Source of the DNA: Bacillota bacterium
Lineage (GTDB): Bacteria > Bacillota > Sulfobacillia > Sulfobacillales > JAIMBI01
Reading direction: 5' to 3'
Assembly (NCBI GenBank): GCA_021846505.1
Contig: JAJZWV010000010.1
Coordinates: 17,922-81,921 of the forward strand
DNA length: 64,000 nucleotides
Shown: piece by piece, positions 1 to 7,178 of the stretch
Position numbering within the stretch: the stretch's first letter is position 1
How the letters are laid out: each line of letters opens with the position of its first letter
The notes under the pieces: generated by a model
What the model saw: the letters and a program-made list of their open reading frames with translations, nothing else
The model's database searches: none
What the model was told of the DNA's origin: nothing
Program-made: the position numbers and the translations under genes

Positions 1-894
1 CCGCACGCCTATCTCGCGGGTGCGCTCGCGGACAGAGACCAACATGATGTTCATGATTCCGATGCCCCCCACCAAGAGCGCGATGAGAGCCGTGCCAGAC
101 AGCATGTCGGTGAATGTTTGCTGTGTGTGGCTGACCGCGGCCAGCAGCTGGTCCTCGGAGCCGACCTGGACGGCCGAGGACGTCCCATACCTCTTGGCAT
201 AGAGCCTCGTCAGCAGATTGGTGGCTAGGCTCGCCTCGGTGGGACTGGCCGTTCCGACAATCACCTGGGAAATTTGGTTGGTGCTGAGCAGGCTCTGAGC
301 GACGGACAGCGGCAGAAAAACGTCGCTGTCTTGGCTGCTGCCCAGCCCCTGGCCCACGGGCGCCAGCACCCCTGCCACGGCGAAGCGCTGGCCTAGCAGC
401 GTGACATGGTGCCCCACTAAACCGCCGTGGGGCGCCAGCTCCTGGGCCACCGCGGCGCCCAGCACGACCTGCGGCAGCGTCAGGCGGTTGGCGCCGGCGG
501 CCCAGGCGCTCCCGCTGGACCACCGCACGTGGTGCAGGGCAAACCAGGAGCCCATCGTGCCCACCGCGGACGCGGTCACCGATGTGGCTTGAAAGACGAC
601 CTGGCTGTGGGTGGTCAGCACCGGGACAACTTGGCGCGCCATCGGCGTGGCGCGCTGGACGTAGGCGGCCTGCTCCAGCGAGAAGGGCGTCCCGCCCGCG
701 GGACTGACGAAAATGAGGTTGGATCCAAGTGTCTCGATACTGCGGGTGACCTGGAGCTCGGTGCCATTGCCAATGGCCGACAGCAAGATGACAGCCGCGA
801 CCCCCATGATGAGGCCCAGCATCGTCAGGACCGTGCGGAACTTGTGCCGCGCCAAGCTGGTCGCCGCCATCCTGAGGGCGTCTGACCACCGCAT
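1..894 (-). CDS. MacB/FtsX-type ABC transporter permease (3' end beyond window)
   Basis: Reading leftwards from an ATG at 894, an open frame of 298 codons runs off the window edge, so the C-terminus is missing. It opens with a short cytoplasmic stretch and a first membrane segment (FRTVLTMLGLIMGVAAVILL, residues 21-40). A large extracytoplasmic MacB-PCD-like domain follows, and the last visible part is a second membrane segment with the typical RERTREIGVR loop. This is the permease layout of MacB-type exporters. The start overlaps the stop of the ATPase gene by ATGA, so the two are translationally coupled. The substrate cannot be told from sequence; antibiotics, peptides or lipoproteins are known for the family. 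Confidence 0.9.
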   Translation of the reverse strand, partial: MRWSDALRMAATSLARHKFRTVLTMLGLIMGVAAVILLSAIGNGTELQVTRSIETLGSNLIFVSPAGGTPFSLEQAAYVQRATPMARQVVPVLTTHSQVVFQATSVTASAVGTMGSWFALHHVRWSSGSAWAAGANRLTLPQVVLGAAVAQELAPHGGLVGHHVTLLGQRFAVAGVLAPVGQGLGSSQDSDVFLPLSVAQSLLSTNQISQVIVGTASPTEASLATNLLTRLYAKRYGTSSAVQVGSEDQLLAAVSHTQQTFTDMLSGTALIALLVGGIGIMNIMLVSVRERTREIGVR

Positions 895-1568
895 CACAGC
901 ACCTCCTGGGCGATATGGCCGTCTGCAATTTCCACGGTCCTCTGGCAGGCACGGGCGACCGCCCGGTCATGCGTGACCAACACCATGGTGTGCCCTCCGC
1001 TCTGGTGGATGGCTTGAAACAGATCCAGCACTTCGGCACTGGTGCCGGAGTCAAGGTTCCCTGTCGGCTCGTCGGCGAGCAACACCCGCGGGTTCCCCAC
1101 CAGTGCCCGGCAAATCGCCACCCGCTGCTGCTGGCCCCCGGACAGCTGGAATGGCTTCAGCCGCTGGTGCGCCCCTAACCCGATCCGCTCCAGCACCTCG
1201 GTGCTGCGGCGCCGGCGCTCCGCCGGCGCCACCCCGCGGTACACGAGGGGCAGCTCCACGTTTTCGAGGGCGGTCAGGGTCGGCACCAAGTTGAATGATT
1301 GGAACACGAACCCGATGTACACATTGCGGACCCGCGCCAGCGCCCGGGTGTCCAAGCGTCCGATCTCTTGGTGGTCCAGAAAGTATTGGCCGCTGGTGGG
1401 CCGGTCCAGCCCGCCCAGGATGTTCATCAGCGTCGTTTTGCCTGAGCCCGAGGACCCCACCAGCGCCACCATTTCGCCTGGTCCAATCTCGAGCTGGATC
1501 TCGTGGAGCACTGGCACCAGCCGCCCACCAGTTGGGAAGGACTTCGACACGCCGGCCAGGCGGATCAT
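894..1568 (-). CDS. ABC transporter ATPase of the MacB/LolD class
   Basis: This 224-residue ATPase energises the adjacent permease. It has Walker A GSSGSGKTT, Q-loop region FVFQSFNLVPTLTALENV, signature LSGGQQQR, Walker B VLLADEPTGNLD and switch histidine VTHDR. The PTGNLDS stretch and FNL Q-loop are typical of the MacB/LolD class. An upstream in-frame extension is open but would read through the end of the adaptor gene. The ATG at 1568 overlaps the adaptor stop as ATGA and begins MIRLAGVSKSF, the normal first beta strand, so it is preferred. Confidence 0.93.
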   Translation of the reverse strand: MIRLAGVSKSFPTGGRLVPVLHEIQLEIGPGEMVALVGSSGSGKTTLMNILGGLDRPTSGQYFLDHQEIGRLDTRALARVRNVYIGFVFQSFNLVPTLTALENVELPLVYRGVAPAERRRRSTEVLERIGLGAHQRLKPFQLSGGQQQRVAICRALVGNPRVLLADEPTGNLDSGTSAEVLDLFQAIHQSGGHTMVLVTHDRAVARACQRTVEIADGHIAQEVL

Positions 1569-3019
1569 GGCTTGCCGTGATGGCCATGCCCGGGCTGAGC
1601 CGGGTGGCCTTGGAGGTGCAGCTTCGCGGTGCTGCCGGTGCGGGTGGTCGCAATGATGACCGGCAGACCCGCTTTGAGTCGCGGCGATGCGACCGAGGCG
1701 TCCAGTGTGCTGGTAAGCAGGACCGTGACCGGGACGCTGACGTGGTGGGCCGCATTGCCGACCCACAGCACGGTGTGCCGACCCTTCTGATGGAGCGCTT
1801 CCAGCGGCACGACGTACCCGCGGGACACTCTTTTCAGCGTGATGCTGGCCTGCGCGGCCATGCCCGGGCGCAGGCCCGTGGTGGGCGGCAGAGTCACCAC
1901 CACGGGAAAGGTCGAGGTCCCGCCCGAGTAGGACCCGGCATACCCAATGCTCTGAATGCGGCCCTGGGCCGCCACCGCCCGACCCGTAACGCTCACGGGC
2001 TGGCCCGGAGCCAGCAGGCTCATCTGCGCTTGGCTCACGGACAAATCGAGCGCCATCCGCTGCGCGTCCAACACGAGGAGACTGCCGCCCGCCGACACCG
2101 CAGCCCCGGGGGCTGCGGACACCGAGGCTACCACGCCGGCAAAGGGGGCGCGCACGACCAACTGGGCCTGGTTGGCTTCCAGCTGCTTCAGCGCGCCGGC
2201 GGCCTGGGTGGCGGCGGCGCGAGCCTGGGACAGCTCTGACGCGAGCGCCGTGGGCGCGTACTGCTGGGCCGCCTGCTGGGCCGCCAGCTCCGCGTCAACG
2301 ACGGCCAACTTCGCTTGGTCCGTGGCGGATTGGAGCACCGCACTGGTGATGGTGACCAGATCCGCGCCCCGGTCAACTGCCGCGCCGCTCGCTTGATCGA
2401 TCTGCGCCACGGTGCCGGCGACGGGCGTGGCCACGGCTTGCCCGGCCACCGTGCCGACAGTCTGATTCGCCGCCACGACCTGCCCCACGATGACTTGGGG
2501 CTGCCAGATGCCGGCGCCGCGGCTGGCGACCAGGCCTTGGGCCTGGGCTGAGGCCAGCTGCTGGCGCGCGACGCCCACCGCGTCCTGAGCGGTCGCCACT
2601 TTCAGCGCGGCCTGCTGGGCCGCCAGCGGAGAGGCCAGTAGGGCGACCTTGGCGTGGGCCGACTGCAGGGACTGCTGTGCGCTGGCGATCGACTGGCTGA
2701 GCGAGGGGCTCGAGAGGGTCATGAGCACCTGGTTGGCGCTGACGGCTTGGCCTGGGTGGACGGTGGACGACTGGACGGACGCGCCCGCGACGGCTCGAAT
2801 GGTTAAAACCGTCTGGGGCACCAGCTGTCCGGTAGCCGAATAGGTTTGCCGGACGGTGCCCCGTGCCAGCTTGATAATGACCACGGCCGCCGCCCGCACC
2901 GGCTGAGCTTGGCGGGCGGACACCCAGAGGCTAACCGCGACGAGGGCCAATACAAGGGCGCCCACCACGGTGTAGCGCGGCGTGCGAAGCCGCCGCACCG
3001 TCTCCATCACTCCTGGCAT
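1565..3019 (-). CDS. HlyD/MacA-type membrane-fusion (efflux adaptor) protein
   Basis: This 484-residue adaptor has a single N-terminal membrane anchor (VVGALVLALVAVSLWV), then split biotinyl-lipoyl halves (SGQLVPQ-like and VRAPFAGVVASVSAAPG). These flank an alanine/glutamine-rich coiled-coil hairpin, followed by beta-barrel and membrane-proximal domains. The C-terminus is rich in His and Gly (GHGHHGKP). In Gram-positive-type cells such adaptors work with MacB-like permeases in the cytoplasmic membrane. The start at 3019 is chosen because GGAGG lies about ten bases upstream; the ATG at 3007 is the alternative. The frame is open further upstream but that stretch has no protein character. It is first in a three-gene exporter operon and has a candidate regulator box 84 bases upstream. 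Confidence 0.88.
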   Translation of the reverse strand: MPGVMETVRRLRTPRYTVVGALVLALVAVSLWVSARQAQPVRAAAVVIIKLARGTVRQTYSATGQLVPQTVLTIRAVAGASVQSSTVHPGQAVSANQVLMTLSSPSLSQSIASAQQSLQSAHAKVALLASPLAAQQAALKVATAQDAVGVARQQLASAQAQGLVASRGAGIWQPQVIVGQVVAANQTVGTVAGQAVATPVAGTVAQIDQASGAAVDRGADLVTITSAVLQSATDQAKLAVVDAELAAQQAAQQYAPTALASELSQARAAATQAAGALKQLEANQAQLVVRAPFAGVVASVSAAPGAAVSAGGSLLVLDAQRMALDLSVSQAQMSLLAPGQPVSVTGRAVAAQGRIQSIGYAGSYSGGTSTFPVVVTLPPTTGLRPGMAAQASITLKRVSRGYVVPLEALHQKGRHTVLWVGNAAHHVSVPVTVLLTSTLDASVASPRLKAGLPVIIATTRTGSTAKLHLQGHPAQPGHGHHGKP

Positions 3020-3102
3020 CGACGAGTGGCCTCCTCCCTCTGCGCTGCGACCCCGCGCCACGTGGGCGGAGCCAAGGCGATCCCTGTCCTCTCCCCGCGA
3101 GG

Positions 3103-3128
3103 GTAAGGCCCATCTGTAAGGGAAGTGT
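3103..3128 (-). promoter_or_regulatory. Candidate response-regulator box upstream of the exporter operon
   Basis: This 26-base stretch matches the stretch at 5729-5754 in 21 positions. On the plus strand both carry GTA.GGCCCA..TGTAAG..AAGTGT. The core TGTAAG-N5-TGT resembles the direct-repeat half-sites bound by OmpR-family regulators such as CpxR or PhoP. It lies 84 bases before the adaptor start, in the 256-base gap between the sensor kinase and exporter genes. Binding by the neighbouring regulator is an inference. Confidence 0.55.
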
Positions 3129-3275
3129 TCCCGCGCCGAGTCGCCCCGGGAGGAGGGCCTCAGGCTCCGAAGGCTCAGGGGAGGGCTCGGCTGCCAGGAT
3201 CCTCCGCCCGCTGTCGGCCCGACCCAGCGCCGGCTCGGCATGGGTCGCCGCGTGCGGGCCGAGGCAGGGATCCCC

Positions 3276-4415
3276 TTACAGGGCGTCGCCCGAGGGCCTG
3301 CGGGGGGCGATGCCCGGCGGCGCGCCAGGCAGGGACAGCACCAAGGCGGCTCCGCCGAAGGGGGAGCGGTCCACCGCGGCGTGGCCGCCGTGAGCGGCCA
3401 CAATGGCGTGCACGACCGACAGCCCAATCCCATGGCCGGCGTTCGACCGCCCTACCTGGACGCGTCGGTGCCAAATGGCGTCCCACTCCGCCTCCGGGAT
3501 TCCAGGCCCCGAGTCTTGCAGCACGATCACCACTTCGCCGGACGGCCCGCGCTGGGCCGAGATGCGGATGGTGCCGCCGTCAGGCGTGTGGCGCCACGCG
3601 TTGTGAAATAGGTTGTGCGCGGCTTCGCGCAGGGCGTCGACATCAGCCCACAAGACCGCGTCGGGGGACCAGTCCTCCTGCAGATCAACGTTCCTTTTCG
3701 CACAGAGCGGCCGATAGAGGTGGATGACAGGCGACAGCAGAGCTTGCGCTGTTATGGCCTGGCGGTCATAGAGAAACTGGGCAACCGGGGTCAGGTGGGG
3801 CAGGCGCTCGGCCAAGCGGGCCAGTCGGTCCGCCTCGCCGGCCACCCACACCCCCACCCGGTCGGTGGGATATACCCCGTCGCGCTCCGCCTGCAGGTAG
3901 GCCTGCAGTGCCTGCAGTGGGGTCCGGAGATCATGAGCCAACTCCTCCAGCACCTCCCGCTGCTCTGCCTCTGCCTGGCGGAGGGATGCCACCAGCTCAT
4001 TGAAGACGCCCGCCAGCACCTGGAGCTCCTGAGGCCCTTCGGCGGCCACCTCCACGTCGGTGGCGCCACGGGCAATGGCGTGGCCCGCGGTGGCTAAGGT
4101 GGCCAGCGGCTCGGACAGGCGCCGCGCCACGATCCGAAACGCCAGCAGCCCCAGCACCAGCGCCGCCAGCCCAATAAGGGCCAGGTAGCCGGTCACGGCG
4201 TGAAGAAAGGTGGCCACGGCGGCCACGCCCGCCTTCGCCTGCCCGCGCGGAAACAGCGGGCGCCCCCGCTTGCCGTGCCGCGCCAACTGCTGGAGATGCG
4301 TGACGTAGTGTGCCAGATAGAGGTGACTCATCACCAGGAGCCCCACACCCACGGTGGCCAGGACGCCGATCATGACCGCGAGGTAGGTTACCCACAGGTA
4401 GCGGCGGACGGTCAT
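3276..4415 (-). CDS. Sensor histidine kinase (two transmembrane segments, HAMP)
   Basis: This 379-residue membrane kinase has TM1 at residues 8-30, a short extracytoplasmic loop of about 40 residues, TM2 at 72-95 and a HAMP linker. The HisKA motif is AHDLRTPLQAL with phospho-acceptor His161. The HATPase N box (HNLFHNAWRHTPDGG), G1 (QDSGPGIPE) and G2 (NAGHGIGLSV) boxes are intact. The start at 4415 overlaps the regulator stop as ATGA. The small sensing loop between the membrane segments suggests it senses envelope state, possibly through the exported protein encoded two genes upstream. The stop at 3276 is followed by 256 bases before the exporter genes. Confidence 0.92.
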   Translation of the reverse strand: MTVRRYLWVTYLAVMIGVLATVGVGLLVMSHLYLAHYVTHLQQLARHGKRGRPLFPRGQAKAGVAAVATFLHAVTGYLALIGLAALVLGLLAFRIVARRLSEPLATLATAGHAIARGATDVEVAAEGPQELQVLAGVFNELVASLRQAEAEQREVLEELAHDLRTPLQALQAYLQAERDGVYPTDRVGVWVAGEADRLARLAERLPHLTPVAQFLYDRQAITAQALLSPVIHLYRPLCAKRNVDLQEDWSPDAVLWADVDALREAAHNLFHNAWRHTPDGGTIRISAQRGPSGEVVIVLQDSGPGIPEAEWDAIWHRRVQVGRSNAGHGIGLSVVHAIVAAHGGHAAVDRSPFGGAALVLSLPGAPPGIAPRRPSGDAL

Positions 4416-5128
4416 GGCGCCCCATCGCCAGAGTCGTGAGGCTCGAACCGGTAGCCGGTGCCCCACACGGTCGCGATCCAGTGGGGGCGGTGCGCGTCAT
4501 CACCCAACTTCGCGCGGAGGGCCGCGATGTGAACGTCCACCATGCGGGTGGACGCATCCAAGGGATCCCGCCCGGCGAGGTGCCCAAGGCGGTGGAGCCG
4601 CGCGAGCAGCTGCGCGCGGCTGAGCGTGCGGCCGGCGTTTTCCACCAGGGCCTCCAGGATGGAGAATTCTGAGGCCGTGAGCTCAATGGGGGCGCCCGCG
4701 CGCCGCAGCGCGCGGGCCTCGCGGTCCAGCACGAAGGGCCCGAAGTGAATGGGGCCCGCTGCAGTCATCGCCCGGGTGCGGCGCAAGATTGTGGCCACGC
4801 GGGCCATCAGCTCGGCAGGCTCAAAGGGCTTCACCAGGTAGTCGTCCGCGCCCAGGCCCAGCAGCTGAAGGCGGCGGTCGAGGGAGGTCAAGGCGGAGAT
4901 TACGATGATGGGCAGCGCGGAGAGCCGCCGCATCTCCTGCACCACGTCCCAGCCGGACCATCCTGGGAGCATCAAGTCGACCAGGGCCACATCGACGGCT
5001 CCCTGCCCCACTGCGTCCAGCGCCTCGTCGCCGTCCGCCGTGGCCATCAGGCGATATCCTTGCCGCATGGCATAGACTTCGACCGTCCGCACCACCGCCG
5101 GATCGTCCTCCAGGAGCAAAATCGTCAC
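4412..5128 (-). CDS. OmpR/PhoB-family response regulator
   Basis: This 238-residue regulator has a receiver domain with acidic pocket LLEDDP, phospho-acceptor Asp51 (VALVDLMLPG), the switch region VISALTSLD and lysine GADDYLVKPFEP. A C-terminal winged-helix DNA-binding domain ends in the typical WIATVWGTGYRFEP wing. It is coupled by ATGA to the downstream sensor kinase. It most likely controls the adjacent exporter and its own operon, because near-identical 26-base boxes occur upstream of both. Confidence 0.93.
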   Translation of the reverse strand: MTILLLEDDPAVVRTVEVYAMRQGYRLMATADGDEALDAVGQGAVDVALVDLMLPGWSGWDVVQEMRRLSALPIIVISALTSLDRRLQLLGLGADDYLVKPFEPAELMARVATILRRTRAMTAAGPIHFGPFVLDREARALRRAGAPIELTASEFSILEALVENAGRTLSRAQLLARLHRLGHLAGRDPLDASTRMVDVHIAALRAKLGDDAHRPHWIATVWGTGYRFEPHDSGDGAP

Positions 5129-5207
5129 GGGCCGCCTCCTTGCTCATCGCCCTGCGCATGTGCGGGCGAGGGAGCCGGCGCTTGCCCGCTCCCTCGCTCA
5201 TCGGCTC

Positions 5208-5621
5208 TCAGCCGCCGTGCTTCCCGTGTGCGCCAGCCCATGGGGGCTTGCCCCGCCCTCGCAGGCGATGTCCATTGAGAGACACGGCCTGCAGGGACTG
5301 GCCATGGACGTGGCCGGATAGCGCAGCCGTGGTGCCCAGCGCTGCGCCCAGCGCGCTGTGGGCGGTGTACCACGGCGGCCCAAACCGCACGAGATACACC
5401 CTGCCCTGGACGCTGAACTCGACGCCGGTGCGCCCGCCCGCCAACAGGTTGCCTGTCAGGGTGGTGAGCGGAGCCGGCGCGTCCTGGCCCGCCCCCGTGC
5501 TGTGGGCGGGGTGGGGGCCATGGTGGCCCGAGCCGAGTCCATGGGCGGACGCCATAACCGGCCACGCGACCACGGCGGCTCCCGCCAGCGCGCCGGCCCA
5601 CCACTTGGTGTTCATCGTCAT
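5208..5621 (-). CDS. Small exported His/Gly-rich protein in a two-component operon
   Basis: This 137-residue protein has a clear signal peptide (Trp/Ala-rich core ending ASAHG) followed by a His/Gly/Pro-rich stretch. A compact beta-rich part (LTTLTGNLLAGGRTGVEF) then looks like a small OB-type domain of the DUF5666 kind, and the tail is again basic and His-rich. The start at 5621 has GGAG seven bases upstream. It precedes the regulator and kinase genes by 79 bases. By position it resembles accessory proteins such as CpxP that tune an envelope kinase, but there is no sequence evidence of CpxP homology. Metal binding by its histidines is possible. Confidence 0.72.
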   Translation of the reverse strand: MTMNTKWWAGALAGAAVVAWPVMASAHGLGSGHHGPHPAHSTGAGQDAPAPLTTLTGNLLAGGRTGVEFSVQGRVYLVRFGPPWYTAHSALGAALGTTAALSGHVHGQSLQAVSLNGHRLRGRGKPPWAGAHGKHGG

Positions 5622-5728
5622 TGCTCGTCTCCTTTCCCGCATCGCGGGCGGCCTGTCCGCCGCAAGCAGACGACTCGCCCGGCCAGCGCGGCGGCACGTG
5701 GCTCGGTGCCCGCCGCGCTGGACCCACC

Positions 5729-5754
5729 GTACGGCCCAGGTGTAAGCAAAGTGT
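5729..5754 (-). promoter_or_regulatory. Candidate response-regulator box upstream of the two-component operon
   Basis: Partner of the box at 3103-3128, with 21 of 26 bases identical, ending 108 bases before the exported-protein start. The core is TGTAAG, five bases, TGTGTG on the plus strand. Its presence in front of the regulator's own operon suggests autoregulation. Confidence 0.55.
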
Positions 5755-5777
5755 GTGCTCGTGGCCGCCGGCCTGGC

Positions 5778-6770
5778 CTATAGGCGCAGCACGTCGCGGA
5801 CGTGGAGGGCGTCGGCCACCTCGCGGGCCATGTCGTACACGTCCGCGCTCAAAAAGGCATCCACCACTTCGGGGTCAAACTGGGTGCCGCGGCAGCGCTT
5901 GAGCTCCTCGCACGCGGCGCCGACGGAGATGCCGCGGTGGTACGGGCGGTCCGTCGTCATGGCATCGAACGCGTCGGTCACGGCCACAATGCGAGCCAGT
6001 CGAGGGATGTCCAATCCGGCCAAATGATTTGGGTAGCCCGCGCCGTCCCAGCGCTCGTGGTGGCAGAGCACAATGCGACTCACCGAACCCAACCCCCGGG
6101 TGGTGTCGCAAATGTGAGCGCCAATGGCGGGGTGGGTCTGAATGACTTGGTACTCTTCAAGGCTCAGCGGGCCCGGCTTGCGCAGGATGGCGTCGGGAAT
6201 GCCCACCTTGCCGATGTCATGGAGCAAGCCTCCCAGGTAAAGCTCCTGCCGGTCGCGGCGGGATATGCCCATCGCCTCCGCCGTGCGGGAGGCGTAGTTG
6301 GCCACCCGGTTGGCATGCTGATGGGTGTAAGCGTCTCGCGCCTCCAGCGCGCTGGACAGGCTGGCCGCCAGGGCATACACGGTGTAGGTCTGGTCAATCA
6401 GATGGTGCGTGCGGAGCGCCGAGCGGACCCGCGGCAGCAGCTCCCCGGAGTCTACCGGCTTGGTCAAAAAGTCGTCCGCGCCCGCCTGGATGCCGCGCAC
6501 GCGCGCTTCACGGTCGCCGTGCGCGGTCACCATGATGACGGGCAGGAGGCTGGTCGCCGGGTCCTCTTTCAGGGTGCGGCACACTTCATAGCCATCCATG
6601 CCGGGCATCATGATGTCCAGGAGCACCACCCCAATGTCATCCTCGCGGCACTGGGCCAGGCACGAAGGCCCGTCGTGGGCCACGGCGGTGGGCTCGCCGA
6701 TTTCTTCCAATAAGGCCGCCAGCAACTCGCGGTTCACGCGATCGTCATCGACAATGAGCACTTTAGACAT
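5778..6770 (-). CDS. Response regulator with HD-GYP c-di-GMP phosphodiesterase domain
   Basis: This 330-residue protein has an N-terminal receiver (Asp52 in VVLLDIMMPGMDGYE, lysine FLTKPVD) joined to an HD-GYP domain. The catalytic doublet is LLHDIGK (His184-Asp185) and the GYP signature is CHHERWDGAGYP (237-247), both intact, so c-di-GMP hydrolysis is expected. It is last of three co-oriented genes: hybrid kinase, single receiver, then this gene 21 bases later. Phosphorylation by the hybrid kinase is the simplest reading. Confidence 0.95.
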   Translation of the reverse strand: MSKVLIVDDDRVNRELLAALLEEIGEPTAVAHDGPSCLAQCREDDIGVVLLDIMMPGMDGYEVCRTLKEDPATSLLPVIMVTAHGDREARVRGIQAGADDFLTKPVDSGELLPRVRSALRTHHLIDQTYTVYALAASLSSALEARDAYTHQHANRVANYASRTAEAMGISRRDRQELYLGGLLHDIGKVGIPDAILRKPGPLSLEEYQVIQTHPAIGAHICDTTRGLGSVSRIVLCHHERWDGAGYPNHLAGLDIPRLARIVAVTDAFDAMTTDRPYHRGISVGAACEELKRCRGTQFDPEVVDAFLSADVYDMAREVADALHVRDVLRL

Positions 6771-6791
6771 AAGAGCGCTTCCTCCCGCCGG

Positions 6792-7178
6792 TTAAAGTTT
6801 GGGGTCCGGGTCGCCGGAGCTCAACAGGAGGAGTACCGCGTCCCTCAGCGCGCTGGCGCGGTAGGGCTTGGTCATAACCCCGTCGGCTCCGGCGTCCAGC
6901 GCGGCTTGGCGCAGCTCGGGGCGGGCGTCCGCCGTGAGCACCAGGACCTGGGGGCGCGGAGAAGCCTCAGGGAGCAACTTCAGCACCTCCAGGCCGGTGA
7001 CGCCGTTTAGGTGCCAGTCCAGCAAGATGATCTGAATGGGAGTGCTCGCCAGCTGCCTGGCCACTTCGGCCACGGTTCGAGCCTCGCACACCCGAAAGCC
7101 CGCATCCTCCAGCACGTCGTGCGCCAGTTCGCGGCTCATGGCGTTGTCGTCCACCACCAGCACTTGCGCGTCAGGCAC
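6792..7178 (-). CDS. Single-domain response regulator (receiver only)
   Basis: This 128-residue stand-alone receiver has acidic pocket VVDDNAMSR, phospho-acceptor in QIILLDWHLNGVTG, switch VLTADAR and lysine GADGVMTKPYRA. It has no output domain, so it probably shuttles phosphate or docks on a partner. The GTG at 7178 is preferred because GGAGG lies nine bases upstream and it overlaps the kinase stop by eight bases. An upstream GTG/ATG extension would overlap the kinase further. Confidence 0.9.
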   Translation of the reverse strand: MPDAQVLVVDDNAMSRELAHDVLEDAGFRVCEARTVAEVARQLASTPIQIILLDWHLNGVTGLEVLKLLPEASPRPQVLVLTADARPELRQAALDAGADGVMTKPYRASALRDAVLLLLSSGDPDPKL

